Shown here piece after piece: positions 12,460 through 27,400 of a stretch of 64,000 nt of DNA. How positions within the stretch are numbered: position 1 is the first letter of the stretch; each line of letters opens with the position of its first letter. The stretch is from Melitaea cinxia (taxonomy: Eukaryota > Arthropoda > Insecta > Lepidoptera > Nymphalidae): positions 12,892,766 through 12,956,765 of the forward strand of contig NC_059401.1 of NCBI RefSeq assembly GCF_905220565.1, read 5' to 3'. Both the position numbers and the translations under genes were made by a program. A model generated the notes under the pieces. That model had not been told where the DNA came from. It saw nothing but the letters and a program-made list of their open reading frames with translations, and did no database searches.

Positions 12460-15400
12460 CTGAAATAATGAAAATTAAATGTAATTAAATGTTATCGAAA
12501 TTATAATTTTATAAACTAATCATTTTAGGTGGTAACTTTGAAAACTGATTTAGCAATAATTGCTCATACATTTTTTTAAATTCTATGTAGCAGTTTTTAG
12601 TTGATGCTAAACAAACGACGTACTTTTACAACTAACTTAATAATACGATGTATTGTATCATATATTTACATGTACTACAACTTTGGTCTAGTTCTCCGAA
12701 TCAAGGCTAGATAAGAAAATAGGCGATTGATCAATTCGTTAATATATATCAAAATGTATGGTAATTTTATCACTTGTTTATCATTTTCATATCCTTTTTA
12801 GCAAACGACATTTAACAGACCAAATCATTTCAATAACGAAACTTCCTTTGTACATTTCTTTCTTCCTTTATTGCTACCGGTCACGATTACTCTTCCCAAT
12901 CTAAGAATTTATTTGTCTTTTCATTAGAATTTTTATAATATTAATCTGGTTTTAAATTCAAATTTCCAGTATATCAAGTGAAATTATTTCGTTGGCATCA
13001 TTAAAATACAGTGAAGTTGTTATCTTTTAATGACTTCGAAATAAAATACAGGTAAACTCCACAAAAAAAGAAGGCTATAATAATTTCAAACAAAGACTTC
13101 CTTAAAAAACCTAATGGGTTTAAAAAATTAAAAAAAAATCTTTTGGAATTAGTCTGAAAAGCTCATAAGCAATCTGAAGTGATTAAATCGTAAAACTAAA
13201 ATCCAAACATTAGGGTTGGATACACGCAGATACGAGCCCCCAGAGCTTAGTTAAAAATATGTATAGACGATACTTGTTTTCTCAAAATCTTCAGCCTTCG
13301 TCATAAAACTGCTGCTTCTATTTTTTAATTTAACTAATCAACTAACAATCAAAACAGATTTGAGTGAAAAGCAAGAGTATGAGGAACTTAACAAAATGTG
13401 CCGAGTAATTAATTATAAATGCTTAAAATACTTCGAATAATTTATGTTTACTGTATTTTCTCTCACAAATCACCATAAAACTTCGTTTTTAAGCATAACC
13501 TTCAAAAATAAGTATTACAATCGTCTTTTAACACATTTAATTAAAATTAATTAAAAGGATTTTTATTATAGTGTTAAGGACTCTTTATTGTAAATTCACA
13601 TTGCTGTTTGATGACTTGTAAGTCGGTGGCAATCAAAAAAATTATGTCTACTTACGAGTATTATGGTGACATTGACATAAAAAATTTGTTACACTTTAAT
13701 GTTCCTGCGGCAGTTTCTAGTAGGACTTAAATTAAATCAAATTATTTTAATTTTTACATAAACAATGTTCATAGTTCAATTTAGTGTCGTATTTTTCGTC
13801 ATAAATGAAAATTATATTTGAAATACCTTTTTGATTCTAATATAATTGTAAGTACTTATAATAAAAATTTAGCAAAGTAAATTTCAGCGTGAAATTTTTT
13901 ACGTCTAACAAGCACTAAAATACAATTTTTAGTCGCCAATTTACGAATATAACGTAAATCAGATTATTATTTCTAGTTTTATTTTTGTATTGCCTTATAC
14001 GAAAATTTTATAAAAGTAAAAAAAGGTTTAAAATAAAATTTCTGTTTCTCTATTTGTTTTTTTTACTTACGCTTCGTAGAAGTATAGTCTATATTTAAGC
14101 TATCCCTAACTTCATATTTAGGCTTTTGTTAAGGAGCGAAAAATGTAGATGTAAAATGAGAGGATGATTTCAGAAGGACAATATAAAACTGAATTGAATC
14201 TCCCACAAATTATCCTGGCAAAGGTCGTCCTTCCATACAGGAAAAGCTAGATTATTTAATGTTGCTCAATCACGGATTAGCACTAAATTCTCCATGACGT
14301 TAACAGTCATAATGATCGCTTTATGTGCGTTACGAGGATTCGTGGGCAAAGGATATACACCTAGAACAAAACAAATATTTGTGCAAACGCAAATATCTGC
14401 TGCGTGCTGAAATGGAATGTGAAACTGTGAAGACGACTTCTGCATTACTACATCAGAACGTTTCATAATATAAATTACTTAAAATAAATGTTGTACGCAG
14501 TTGAAGTTACAGTTAGCGTATAATAAAACTACTTACATCTAAAGCATGGTAAGATTTGATGACGGTGAACATGGACAGCAGGTTCACGGCACTCGCCATG
14601 GCGGAGAGTTGAGAACGGTAGTGCGTGGGAAAGAGTTCCCCTAACAGCAGAAACGGTAGCCCGCCGAAACCTAGCGAGAATCCTACCATGAACACCACCA
14701 AGCTTGCGATCGGCAGGTATCTAAAAAACAACAAAAATTATGTTTGTTAGAATTTTATTTTAGCTTATAGTGAAAAATAGTTCAAAAAAAGTTTCATATA
14801 ACATGATCATACGAGTACGTATGATAACAGTACCTAAACATCTCTAGTGGCTTCCTGTGTACTTGTAATTACTAACTTACTTTATTAATTACTGTTCCTA
14901 AAATTGATACTGTAACTTACACTTTATTTTATAGGTTTCGTTTAAGATATATATATTTTCACTACTTACGTTACTTAACTTATAAACATATATTCCGTTC
15001 ATATATATTGATACAATTGTATTTCCAATACTAATCGTTGAAAAGTGCTAGTAAACAAGAAATTTAAACAAATTTGAAAATTTTACTCAAAACATTTTGA
15101 AGACGTGCCGGCAAAAATATCTTTAGGTTTAAGGGATTCCAAACAATAAGCCCAATTTTAATTAAATTATGAATTTAGATAACAATTTGCTTTTTATTAA
15201 AACTCTAATAATATAATATTTCAGGTTAACGAAGTAAATTATAACAGATTATTAAAAGGTTTATTAAAAAGAAAATAATGAAAAATTCTTTAATCCCTTT
15301 CTTAAGCGTGTCAGTTTATCATTAAGTAAAGATGTTTCTAATCGTCGTTTGGTGCTTTGTGCGTCAAGCATTTTTATTATAATCTAGTAACTTCCGCTAT

Positions 15401-18400
15401 CAATAAATATATTTTATATTTTTAAACATTCAAACGCATACAGAATAATATATTATTAAATGACTTTTAATTTAATTCCAAATTTAAAAAAAAAGATCTG
15501 CATGAATCTTTTTTTCTTATTTTTATTGAACGTAATTGAATACAAGATAATAAGTACTCGCGTCACTGTAATGATTACTGACGCATTACTGTCACATGAA
15601 TCTAAGTTACATACTCCAAAATACAGACACACAGCCAAACATATGTGTACGTACACATAGCACCTACACATTCACGTGCCAATGTGAGTAGAACTATCCA
15701 TAGCACGTTTAAACGAAGCGTTCTAGTAATGTATAACTCGTTAAACAAACGAAATAAGTAAATTTCTCTACTGTTAAAAACTGTCAGACATAGGCATGTT
15801 TAAAGCGTTCGTTTAAATGTGCTAAATAAAAGAAATTTAGTTATACGTTTTAATGTTCAAGTGATTAGCGATGGCTTTCATTCCAGTTGTTATAGAGTAT
15901 AGATAAATAATAAAGTTGTTGCATTGATACAAGAAACAAATTTAACAACTTCATCGAAGAATTGAATTCATTGTAATATTTTAAAGCAGTAATAATGTAC
16001 TTATACCTGACGGTTGGATTGCACTTTTACTAAAGCAGTGGGCTCAAGTAGAGAAGCTCGTATATTGAAACAAAGTAAAACCAAAACCTAGCAATTTTTT
16101 TATTGAAGCGGAATATAAGCTAATACACACATAGAACTTTCTCTTTGATGGACTGTATATAGCAGCTGAAAAATCTGTATAACCTAGCTTTATTACAAAA
16201 CTATTGCTTTTCTGTATATACTTTTCTATTTGATTGAACGCCGTCATCTATTGGGTTATTATTAAGAACAAAATTCATAAATGTTCTATATTTATCATTA
16301 ATCAGTCATCATCATCATCAGTTCAGTCTATCGCAGACCACTACTGGACATAGGCTTCAACAAGTTCGCACAAAAATGGCGTGAACTCATGTGTTTTTCC
16401 CATAATCACCACTATTTCAAAGCCAGTAGATGGATGGTTATCCCGCCATCGGTCGGCTTTTTAACCGACTTCCAAAAAAGGAGGAGGTTCTCAATTCGAC
16501 TGTATTTTTTTTTTAATGTATGTTACATCAGAACTTTTGACCGTGTGGACCGATTTCGACAAAAAATTTTTTAATCGAAAGGTGGTGTGTGTCAATTGGT
16601 CCCATTGAAATTTATTTGAGATCTAACAACTACTTTTCGAGTTATATCTAATTAAGGTCCAAGGTGGTAATGGAACTATGTTATTGCCTCTTATGACACT
16701 CATGGGAAGAGAGAGGGTGGCTATATTCTTTAATGCCGTAACCACACAGCATATTTATCATTACATGGTATAAAACAAAGTCGCTTCCCGTGATAATATA
16801 TTGTGATTCGTGATTGTTTTTGCAACTGCGCGAAGCCGGGGTGGGTCGTTAGTATATAATAAACATCAAATTTTCTATTTTTATGAAACATAATATATGT
16901 AAATTAGTTCCATATCATTCTCATCTAATAAATTTCATAATATTTCCGGACTTAGATGCATGACAGTAATCATTATCAATATCATGTATATAAGTAGTTT
17001 AGATAAAAAAACTAATGGCAAATATTTTTTTTACGGTTTCACTTAGTTCGTATTCTTTTACATTTACTTTTATTAATTTTTTAATACATACGGTAAAAGA
17101 CATATAGTAGGTATTTTTACTTGTGACTGTTTATTTACAATACGCTAATCACTTTTTATAAGTACGACTCAAACTAATATTACATCTATTAGATAATTTA
17201 GTTACACACTAAGCGGAAGTAAATATATATGTATAATTAACGTCACTTAAATTATATAAATTAATAATATAAACATTTGTAATTAACAGGGCATACAAAA
17301 GTATTGAATATATATAAACAACTTTATGACGATAACTAAAGTAAATCTTTTGAAAGAAAACTCTAATAGTACACATTCTTGTTAACTAAATAAAAAACGT
17401 GAGCATTCTATTAGGAACCATTTGTTCTGTTTGTTTCTTTTATTTGTATATCGTGTTATTGACCGGTGTTCGTTATGTGGTCGCAGAATATAACGTAACG
17501 CAGTAAAAATTTTCGATATTTCTTTAAAAAAGATTTAGAAATATGTATTTTAAACTATACTGTATCTATAATCCTACTAATAAACGCGAAAGTTTGTATG
17601 TATGGATGTACAGATGTATGGATGTATACATGTTTGTTCCTCTTTCACGCAAAAACTACTTAATGGATTTTATTGAAAGCTTACAATAATATAGCTTATA
17701 TATTAAAATAACACATAGGCTATAATTTTTAAAGATAGTGTGTGAATTTTTCAAAATATAACGATAATTGTCAAGTAAGTCGGAAAAAAAATCTGCCACC
17801 TGCGAGCTATTTTGGCACACGCTGCAAAAACTCTAGAGTCTACACGTATATAATAATGTATAAGAGAAATGTTTATCTTAATTAGCCCTAGAAAAAAGTC
17901 CGCGACAGCATATATCTATCTTTTATGAGTAAGCCATTATCGCAAAAACAGTGAACCATAAATACAATAAAAGTTGATAATATATTTCTAATGCACATTT
18001 GGTAGTAACAATATGATTTTTATCTCACAGAACCAATTTTGATAAATTTTGGTATAAAGAAAGATATTGAGAAGATAATAAGCTACTTGAAGTACTTACT
18101 AATCCTGCGCAGACGAAGTCGCGGGTCAGTCAGTCAGTCAGTCAGTCAGTCAGTCAGTCAGTCACTCATTTCAGCCTATTGCAGTCTATTGCTGGACGTA
18201 GGCCAAGTTCACGCCAGAAGTCGCGCTTACCAGCTAGTATTATATATTTTATACAACTTTTATTGAAATACTACTTTTCTTTGTTAATATTATTTTATTT
18301 TAAAAACAGTCAGTTAGACTCAGAGCGCCGAGTAGATCGGACATCAATTAAAGTTCGGAAGTCAATTATCCAACATTGTGTCCAATCTTTTTGAATAAAG

Positions 18401-21400
18401 CAGTTAGCGGTGTAGAGTAGTTTTTTAAAAAAAAGACAAACAGGGTCGGCATCCTAACAGATCGCTATCAGGTGTACATGATAACAACCGGGACTGACGG
18501 CTCAACGTGCTCTCCGACGCACGGCGGGGAGACCCACAAGTACTGTACAAACACCCAGTCCACCCCAAATATCAGTATGGCCAATACAAATGTTCGTCAT
18601 GTGCGGGGATCAAACCCGTAACCGACAGGGCAACAGCCACAAACCAGTGTCATAACCCTTGCGCCAACGCGTCACTTATAACATTAATATTAATTTTTAA
18701 ATAATTTTGGTCTATTTTTATCAGACTTTTTATTGAGATCAATTCACATTCATTTTATATCAATTATTTTCTTAATTGGTCATCAGATCTTCTTTATCTG
18801 TGCAGATTCTCATCATTCACTAAATACTATATTAACTAGAAAACAATATGTATTATATATTTAAAAATTAATCATCATTTCATCATCATTTCAGCTTATC
18901 GCAGTCCACAGCTGGACAAAGGCCTCCACAATTTCTTGCCAAAAATAGCGTAAACTACTGTGTTTTGCCCATAGTCACCACGCTGGGCAGGCGGGTTGGT
19001 AACCGCACGGCTGGCTTTGTCGCATTGAAGACGCTATTCGGCCGGTGTATTTCAATGTCAGCAGTTGGATGGTTATCCCGCCATCGGTCGGCTTTTTAAC
19101 CGACTTCCAAAAAAGGAGGACGTTCTCAATTCGACTGTATTTTTTTTATGTATGTTACATCAGAACTTTTGACCGTGTGGACCGATTTCGACAATTTTTT
19201 TTAATCGAAAGGTAGTGTGTGCCAATTGGTCCCATTTAAATTTATTTGAGATCTAACAACTACTTTTCGAGTTATATCTAATAATACGTTTTTATTTGAC
19301 GTTTTTTCGTCGACCTACGTTGTATTATACCGCATAACTTTCTACTGGATGTACTGATTTTGATAATTCTTTTTTTGTTGGAAAGGGGATATTCCTAGTT
19401 TGGTACCACGATAAGAAAACCAGGATCTGATGATGGAATCCCAGAGAAATCGAGGGAAACTCTTTAAAATCCGCAATAACTTTTTACTGGGTGTGTCGAT
19501 TTTAATAATTTTTAATTTAGTCAAAACTTAATGTTTATCATGTGGTCACATATAAATTTTATCGAGATCTGATAACTACTTTTTGAGTAATCTTTGATAA
19601 CGCGTAGTTACTTGGCTATTTTTTCGTCGATCTGCGTTGTATTACTCGTCGATGTAATTGAAGTCGGTTTTTTTTTTCGTTTGCGAGCAAACACAATTAT
19701 TAAGTTCAAAGGCGGTAGTGGAACTGTGTTATCCTTTAGTCGCCTCTTACGATACCCACGGGAAGAGAGGGGGAGCGTTAATAGCGTATTTAAAAATTAG
19801 TTAAACAAATTACTAAATGAACAATCTGAAAAGTTTCGAGTCTAGAAACTAGTAAAACTACGAATAAATATATTTTTTCTTGATATTAAATGGATACTTA
19901 ATTTTTTTATGATGAAAATAGTGAATTAAAATTTTACAATTAATTTTAAACGAATTATTTGTGAATGAAACTGCTAAATGATATTTAAATTATCGTTATA
20001 ATGACTCGCTGCTATTTTTACTCAACTATTTTAATATCCCCGAAAACGCCAGTCCAATTTACATAGTTTTCAATTTTACAATCACAACCTACTCATGCAA
20101 ATTATTCAAAAGTAGTACGTCCATTAATTTTAATAATAATAATGAGCAAAGTGATGAGCTAACGTAACATTTAAATATAAGTCATTCAAAATTCAGAACA
20201 ATAAACATATAACTACAAACTTCGAAATACCAAAGTTTCATTGCACATTATAACGCCTATTTATTAGCCAGGCTATTTTACACTTCTATTATAAAGCTCA
20301 CCAAACCGCCTGACCAGCGTGGCGATTATGGGCAAAACACATGAGTTCACGCCATTTTTGGCGCGAACTTGTGGAGGCCTATGTCCAGCAGTGGACTGTG
20401 ATAGGCTGAAATGATGATGATGATGATGATTATAAAGCTAATAAGTTTTTTTTTTTTTATTTCATCGTACTAATCTCGGCACTTTGCCGGTTTGTTTAGA
20501 AAAATCTTTTATACGGACTATAAAATATGCCACAATAACCAATACCAGAAGAGATGAACTGAACTGAAACAATCTGTAAATTTTTATTGAAAGTTGACGA
20601 ATTCTTTCCCCATCAAAATTCATGATAGCTATCACGCGTTTATGATGAATGATCATGGATGATATATATTGAGACGGGGGTTTCTTAGCCTGGAAACTTA
20701 ACTACCGGCGTGCTGGGCTTCAACCTGCCACCGGTGGACTGCTATTTTTATATACTTTTTTAAAAGTAATAATAGGTTAAATATTGTTAATGTTAATGTA
20801 ATAAATAGATAAAAATAAAATAAATGTATATACGGTATGAACACGTCCAAATAGCGTGGTAGTTTCAAAATTTCTTTTAAATAGCTTCCTTAAATTTGAT
20901 ATCCATGACGATAGGCACTTTACGATCGCTTCAAATAGTCATTTTTGAAGACTTTTTTTAGATTATTTCATCGCAACGAAACATTAAGATATATAAGTTT
21001 AGTATAAATCTCATAGGTAATAGGAAGCAATGAAGGTATACACAGGTACATGACACAAATACAAACTCTATTATTAATGAAACACTCCACACAGTAAACT
21101 ATAATTAAATCAATTTGGAAAATAAATACCCACACACTATAACTCAGACACATTCTCCTTTCTGTCATAAATAAAAATGATTCGTTGGCATCAGACTCAC
21201 CCGAGGAATGAGTTCTTCTCGAATTCAAAGAAGAATGCACAGCCCATAGACAGCATCGAAGCACACATGGTGAGGGCGGAGATAAGCAGAAGCGGCCGCC
21301 GGCCTGAGCGATCTACTAGCATCGTGCTCACCCCGCTGCTGATCAACTGCACTACGCCCACTATGACTGTTGCTGCACTTGGATTTAGACTACTCCCTGG

Positions 21401-24400
21401 GAAAAATTATAAAATTGAAATCAATGAAACATAAAAAAACGCCCCTTACATACATATAATAAAATTAAATAATTATATTGTTCAATGGTTTACATGCACA
21501 AAGTAAATATTTATAGCAAAGTCATTGAAGTTTCCTTCAACGATGTTTTATTTTTGTTAAGTGCTGATGCTTTTCTGTAGAATCTACTTTTCGAATTAGT
21601 GGCAGTTAATTTTAACCATTTATTAAGTTTTTAAAGACTAATCATTAGATAGTATGAAAAAAAAGTTGCTTCCCGCTGTCTGTATGCTTAGATCTTTAAA
21701 ACTGCGCAAAGGATTTTGATGCGGTTTTCTTTAGTACAACAGAGTAATTTCAGAGGAAGGTTTATATGTATAAAACATGCATAATATAGTAGAAGAACAC
21801 TGATAGTTTTTGCAACCGTGCGAAGCCGGGTCGGGTCGCTAGTACAATTATAATTTATAAAAATAACGGGTAAAAGGTACTTTTAAAGCCTATTTGAACA
21901 AAGTAATTTATTTATCGTAAAGTTTCGCGTCTGTAGGTACTTCACATTCGTATTATTCGTACTGACTCCTACTGGAGTTTATGAAACATAAAATCTGCGA
22001 GCGTTTTTGCTTTTTAATTTTACTTTGAAAGATGATGATATATTATTAAACTCGACTACGTGTGAAGAGTACTTGATATTGATTGAACTATAATCTTAAC
22101 AAATGTTATTAAATGTAGGACCTCCGGTAAACATAAGTCGGACCTGAGTGCTTTTTTCTATTGTATAAACTGACATAAAAACATAAAAGTTAAGTGATAA
22201 TTGCAACTATAAATCGCCGTCACTTCGGGCATACGACGCTAACCGCGACTAATTACATTGTCAACACAGGCTACAATTTTCCTAGATATGAAAATTATAT
22301 TGTTAATTTAAAAAAAGGGGGTAGAAAAATGTGAGTTAAACATAATTGTATTTGCTCGCAAACGAAAAAAAAAACGACTTCAATTATATAGACAAGTTTC
22401 ACAGCGTAAGTTGACGAAAAAAGTTAATAAACACACTAGTCGTCACTACGATTTTCAAGGGTTCCCTTCGATTTCTCAAGGATTCCATCATCAGATCCTC
22501 CTTTCCAACAAAAAAAGAATTGTCAAAATCAGTTCATAAACGACGTTCATAAATCCCGTATATATATAAAAGCGAAAGGTCACTTATCACGAAATCTCCA
22601 AAACTATAACACCTACAATCTTAAAATTTGGCAGGTAAGCTCCTTATAGGACGTAGACATCCGCTAAGAACGGGTTTTACGAAACTCGACCCCTAAGGGG
22701 GTGAAACGGGGTTGGAAGTTTGTATGAAAATCCTATATTTTTGAAGTAAGAGACTTGAAATTTAAAATGTGTGCTCTATAGATGGTGAGAAGGTGTCTAA
22801 ATAATGTGTCTTTAGAATTCAACTCCCTTTTAGTGTTAAAACGGGGGATAGTAGGTTGACTCACTCATCACGAAATCTCCGAAAATATAACAACTATAAA
22901 CCTGAAATTTGGCAGGTAGGTTCCTTATAGGGCGCAAACATCCGCTGAGAACGGATTTTACGAAACTCGACATCTAAGAGGATAAAACGGGGGTCGGAAG
23001 TTTGTATGAAAGGCCTATGTTTTTAAAGTAAGAGACGAAATTTAAAATGTATGCTATATAGATGGTGAAAAGGAGTCCAAATAAGGCATCGTAATCTATA
23101 TATATAAAAGAGAAAGGTCACTGACTCACTCATTACGAGAACTCAAAAACCGCTGGATGGTCCATCCATCCAGGATGGACAAAGATAAAATTTAGCAGGG
23201 AGGTAGATTATAGTTAGTAAACGTCCGCTAAGAACGGATTTTTTGATATTCCACTGTTAAGGGCGTTTGATTGGGGTTGATAGTTTGTATGAAACATATA
23301 CAGCAGCTATAAGTTCGCCTGCTAGGTTATTTATACTGCAGCCTGAAAATAAAACTAAAAATGTGGTGTATAGAGAGGTTTTATAAAAATAACTAATAAA
23401 TTGTACCTTTTAAAAAATTACTCAGCGTGATAAGCATTTCAAGTGACTGAAATAAAAAAAATAATTTACTTAAACATCTTGATAGTAATGCAATATCTTC
23501 ATAACCACACGAACGTAGTCGCGGGCAACAGTTAGTGTATTATAACAATAAGTCCCCAAAAGTGTATGTGATCGATTCCCTCAAAATTTACTGAACGGCT
23601 TTTCATGCGGTTTTACCAATGGAGAGAGGGCTTCAAGAGGAAGATTTACGGAACGACTAAGCTGATTTTGATGAGATTTTGAGTTTCACTGGAAGTTTGC
23701 CTGGAAAACTTTGTGACTCACTGATTTAAACGCGGAAGAAGCCGCGGGCACAGCTAGTAATTATATATAAATATATTGTTATATTGCGGAAAACCGGGAT
23801 GTCTTGCGCGAACTCAGTGAGGCCTTTGTCCAGCAGTGGACTGACTGACTGACTTGATATAACGCTTAAATAGATAGTCGATTCCGTGTTCATCATCATC
23901 ATCATCTTCACTTTAGCTTGATACAGTCTACTGCTGGACATAGGCCTCCGCAAGTTCAAGCTGTGTGTTTGCCATAGTCACCACGGTGGGCAGGCAGATT
24001 GGTGACCGCAGGGCTGGCTTTGTCGCACTGAAGACGCTGCTGTCCGTCTTCAGCCTGTGTATTTGAAATCCAGCAGTTGGATGGCTTTTTAAATTCCAAG
24101 GTGGTAGTGGAACTGTGTTATCTCTTAGTCGCCTCTTACGACACCCACGGGAAGATAGGGGGCGGCTATATATTTTATTGCCGTAACAACACAGAGATTT
24201 TGTCCAAATGAAAGTCCAGTAATAAAATAAAAAATAAATAAAACAACCACCGCAGGTTAGCTGGAAGAGACTTCTTCTAGAGTTATCTCTACCGGCTTTC
24301 GACATATAAATTATATAATGTGTATAACGCCTGACTGAGCGCAGTAGTCAGTAGTCGTCGTCCGGGCTACATCTGACGCCCATTAGCAATAGTTTTCATT

Positions 24401-27400
24401 CATTAGTTTCGTTTCATTGCATATTGGAAAATTACTAAAATCGGAAACATCGACATTTTTTTTACTGTCCGCTAAACTTAAACACGCCAATACGCCAACA
24501 CGTCAACATGCCAAAACTCCAACACGCCAACACCCCAACATGCCAAAACTGGGGTTTTGGCATGTTGGGGTGCCAACACGTCAACACGTCAACACGCCAA
24601 CACGCCAACACGTCAACACGCCAATACGCCAATGTGCCAATACGCCAACACGTCAACACGCCAACATACCAATGTGCCAATACGCCAACACGCCAACAGT
24701 CCAACACGCCAACATGCCAACACGCCAATACGCCAACACGCCAATATGCCAATGCGCCAACACGCCAACACGCCAACACGTCAATACGCCAATACGCCAA
24801 CACACCAATACGCCAACACGCCAACACGCCAAAACGCCAACACGCCAACACGCCAATGCGCCAACATGCCAACACGCCAACACGCCAACACGCCAACACG
24901 CCAATACGCCAACACTCCAACACGCCAACACTCCAACACGCCAATACGCCAACACTATAACACGTCAATACGCCAATACGCCACACGCCAACACCCCAAC
25001 ATGCCAAAACCCCAACACGCCAACACGCCAACACGCCAATACGCCAATGTGCCAATACGCCAACACGCCAACACGCCAACACGCCAATACGCCAATGCGC
25101 CAACACGCCAACACGCCAACACGCCAACACGCCAACACGCCAACACGCCAACACGCCAACACGCCAACACGCCAACACGCCAACACGCCAACACGCCAAC
25201 ACGCCAACACGCCAACACGCCAACACGCCAACACGCCAACACGCCAACACGCCAACACGCCAACACGCCAACACGCCAACACGCCAACACGCCAACACGC
25301 CAACACGCCAACACGCCAATACGCCAACACGTCAATACGCCAACGTAAGAAAAAAATGTTTTGTTATGTGTATTTAGCTATATGCAATTTAGAATGTTTA
25401 AAATCGGCAATAATTAAGTCAGAGACTGTTTTGAGATGTCTATAATTAATTACCATTGTTCAAACCTCGATGCGAGGGAAAGAGCTAATGTCAAATCGTA
25501 TACTACGGGTATCGTGCAGGTATGCTTGTTTGATAAATTTACATATTATAATATTTTATAAATTAAATACTAATATATAATTAATATATGTGATATTTGT
25601 GAGTGCTATATGTGTAATACATGTAAATAAATAAATAAATTAGATTTTGTTTATATTATTCAGTTTTTTATTATAGAATAGCGATATAAATAGTGTGTTA
25701 CACGTAGTAAAAGTAATGGTAAGTGATGTAGTATTAATATAAAAAAATGGTAGGTAATGGTAAGGGTAGTGACTAGGTTAAGATTTAAATATTTGTAACA
25801 ATTGTGTTTGCTCGCAAACGAAAAAAAACCGACTTCAATTACATCGACAAATAAGACAACGTAGATCGACGAAAAAATAGTCAAGAAACTACGCGTTATC
25901 AAAGATTACTCAAAAAGTAGTTATCAGATCTCGATAAAATTTATATGTGACCACATGATAAATATCAGCTTTCGATTAAATTAAAAATTATCAAAATCGG
26001 TACACCCAGTAAAAAGTTATTGCGGATTTTCGAGAGTTTCCCTCGATTTCTCTGTGATCCCATCATCAGATCCTGGTTTCCTTATCATGGTATCAAACTA
26101 AGGATATCCCTTTTCCAACAAAATAAGAATTATCAAAATCGGTACATCCAGTAGAAAGTTATGTGGTATAATACAACGTAGGTCGACGAAAAAACCGTCA
26201 AGTAAAAACGCATTATTAGATATAACTCGAGAAGTAGTAGTTAGATCTCAAATAAATTTAAATGGGACCAATTGGCCCACACCACCTTTTGGTTAAAACA
26301 AAATTTGTCGAAATCGGTCTACCCGCTCAAAAGTTCTGATGTAACATACATAAAAAAAAAAATACAGTCGAATTGAGAACCTCCTCCTTTTTTGGAAGTC
26401 GGTTAAAAATTTATAATGAAACTGGAGTAACCCTAGAATAAGTATATATAGTCATTGGTTAAAAATTGTTAATGATAAATGTGCCTTATGGTTGTTTCCT
26501 TCTACCTTGCTTATAATTAAAGTAAATAATATTGTAGACTAGCTGTGCCCGCGACTTCGTCCGCGTAGAATAATGACTTTACATGGTCAACTTGATTCTT
26601 TAAATTGGAATAACGTTTTTATTTATGAACCGATTGGCATAAAACAAACACTAAATGTTAAGCTAACCTTGTCACAATATATGAGTAAAACCACATCTAA
26701 ATCAGATAAGCCGTTTCTGAGATTAGCATGCACAAGCGCACAACAGACAGACAATCAGAAAAAAATTCTGACAGTCATTGTTTTGGGTGCTATTTGCGTT
26801 GATAAAGGTCCCAATAATAATTTTTCTCATATATCTCCTGGGGGGATTGGGGATTGGGTCGGTAACGCGCTTGCGATGCTTCTTGTGTTGCAGGTGTCTA
26901 TAAGCTACGGTAATCGCTTACCATCAGGTGAGCCGTACGCTTGTTTACCGACCTAATGACATAAAAAAAAAAAATATCTTAAATGCACAGACAGCGACCT
27001 GTTACATTTTTATTATATATGTTGATGATTACGCTACGGATAAATGACGAGGAATAAAAGATAGATAAAATATGCAGAATGAAAGCACGAGCAGGATAAA
27101 AGCGAGAACTGGCATAAATGAATATAAGTAAACAACTCCTGACTGATGTTGGAGGTCTATTAAAAAAAAAATTAATTGTTATACCTCGCCCCATTTTTTT
27201 TATCGCAGGGGAACCCTTTTACATGTGATATCCAGGATGCCCGGGTAGGCATTCCTAGACCGTATGTCGGCTTCAGCACTTGGGGGTGCACTACCGACCA
27301 AAACCCCTGCGGGAGCCTTCAGTCCTTTTAATTGGAGGGTCCCAGATCTGCATGCAACAGGATCCTTCCAGCGACAGGCTGGCCTTGGTGAAAAGTCCAG

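Noticed and set aside
24479..25345. CRISPR array
   Set aside because: Units are 8 bp head to tail with no unique spacers, and the genome is an insect's.
24417..25445. Long ORFs (342, 285, 263 codons) reading NTPTRQHA or VGVLACWR repeats
   Set aside because: They are produced by the 8-bp tandem array, occur in several frames on both strands, and have no start context, splice partner or family motif.
26573..26956. 127-codon ORF on the + strand
   Set aside because: It crosses the border between a Helitron-type element and a LINE/SINE 3' end, so it is a chance frame over repeats.
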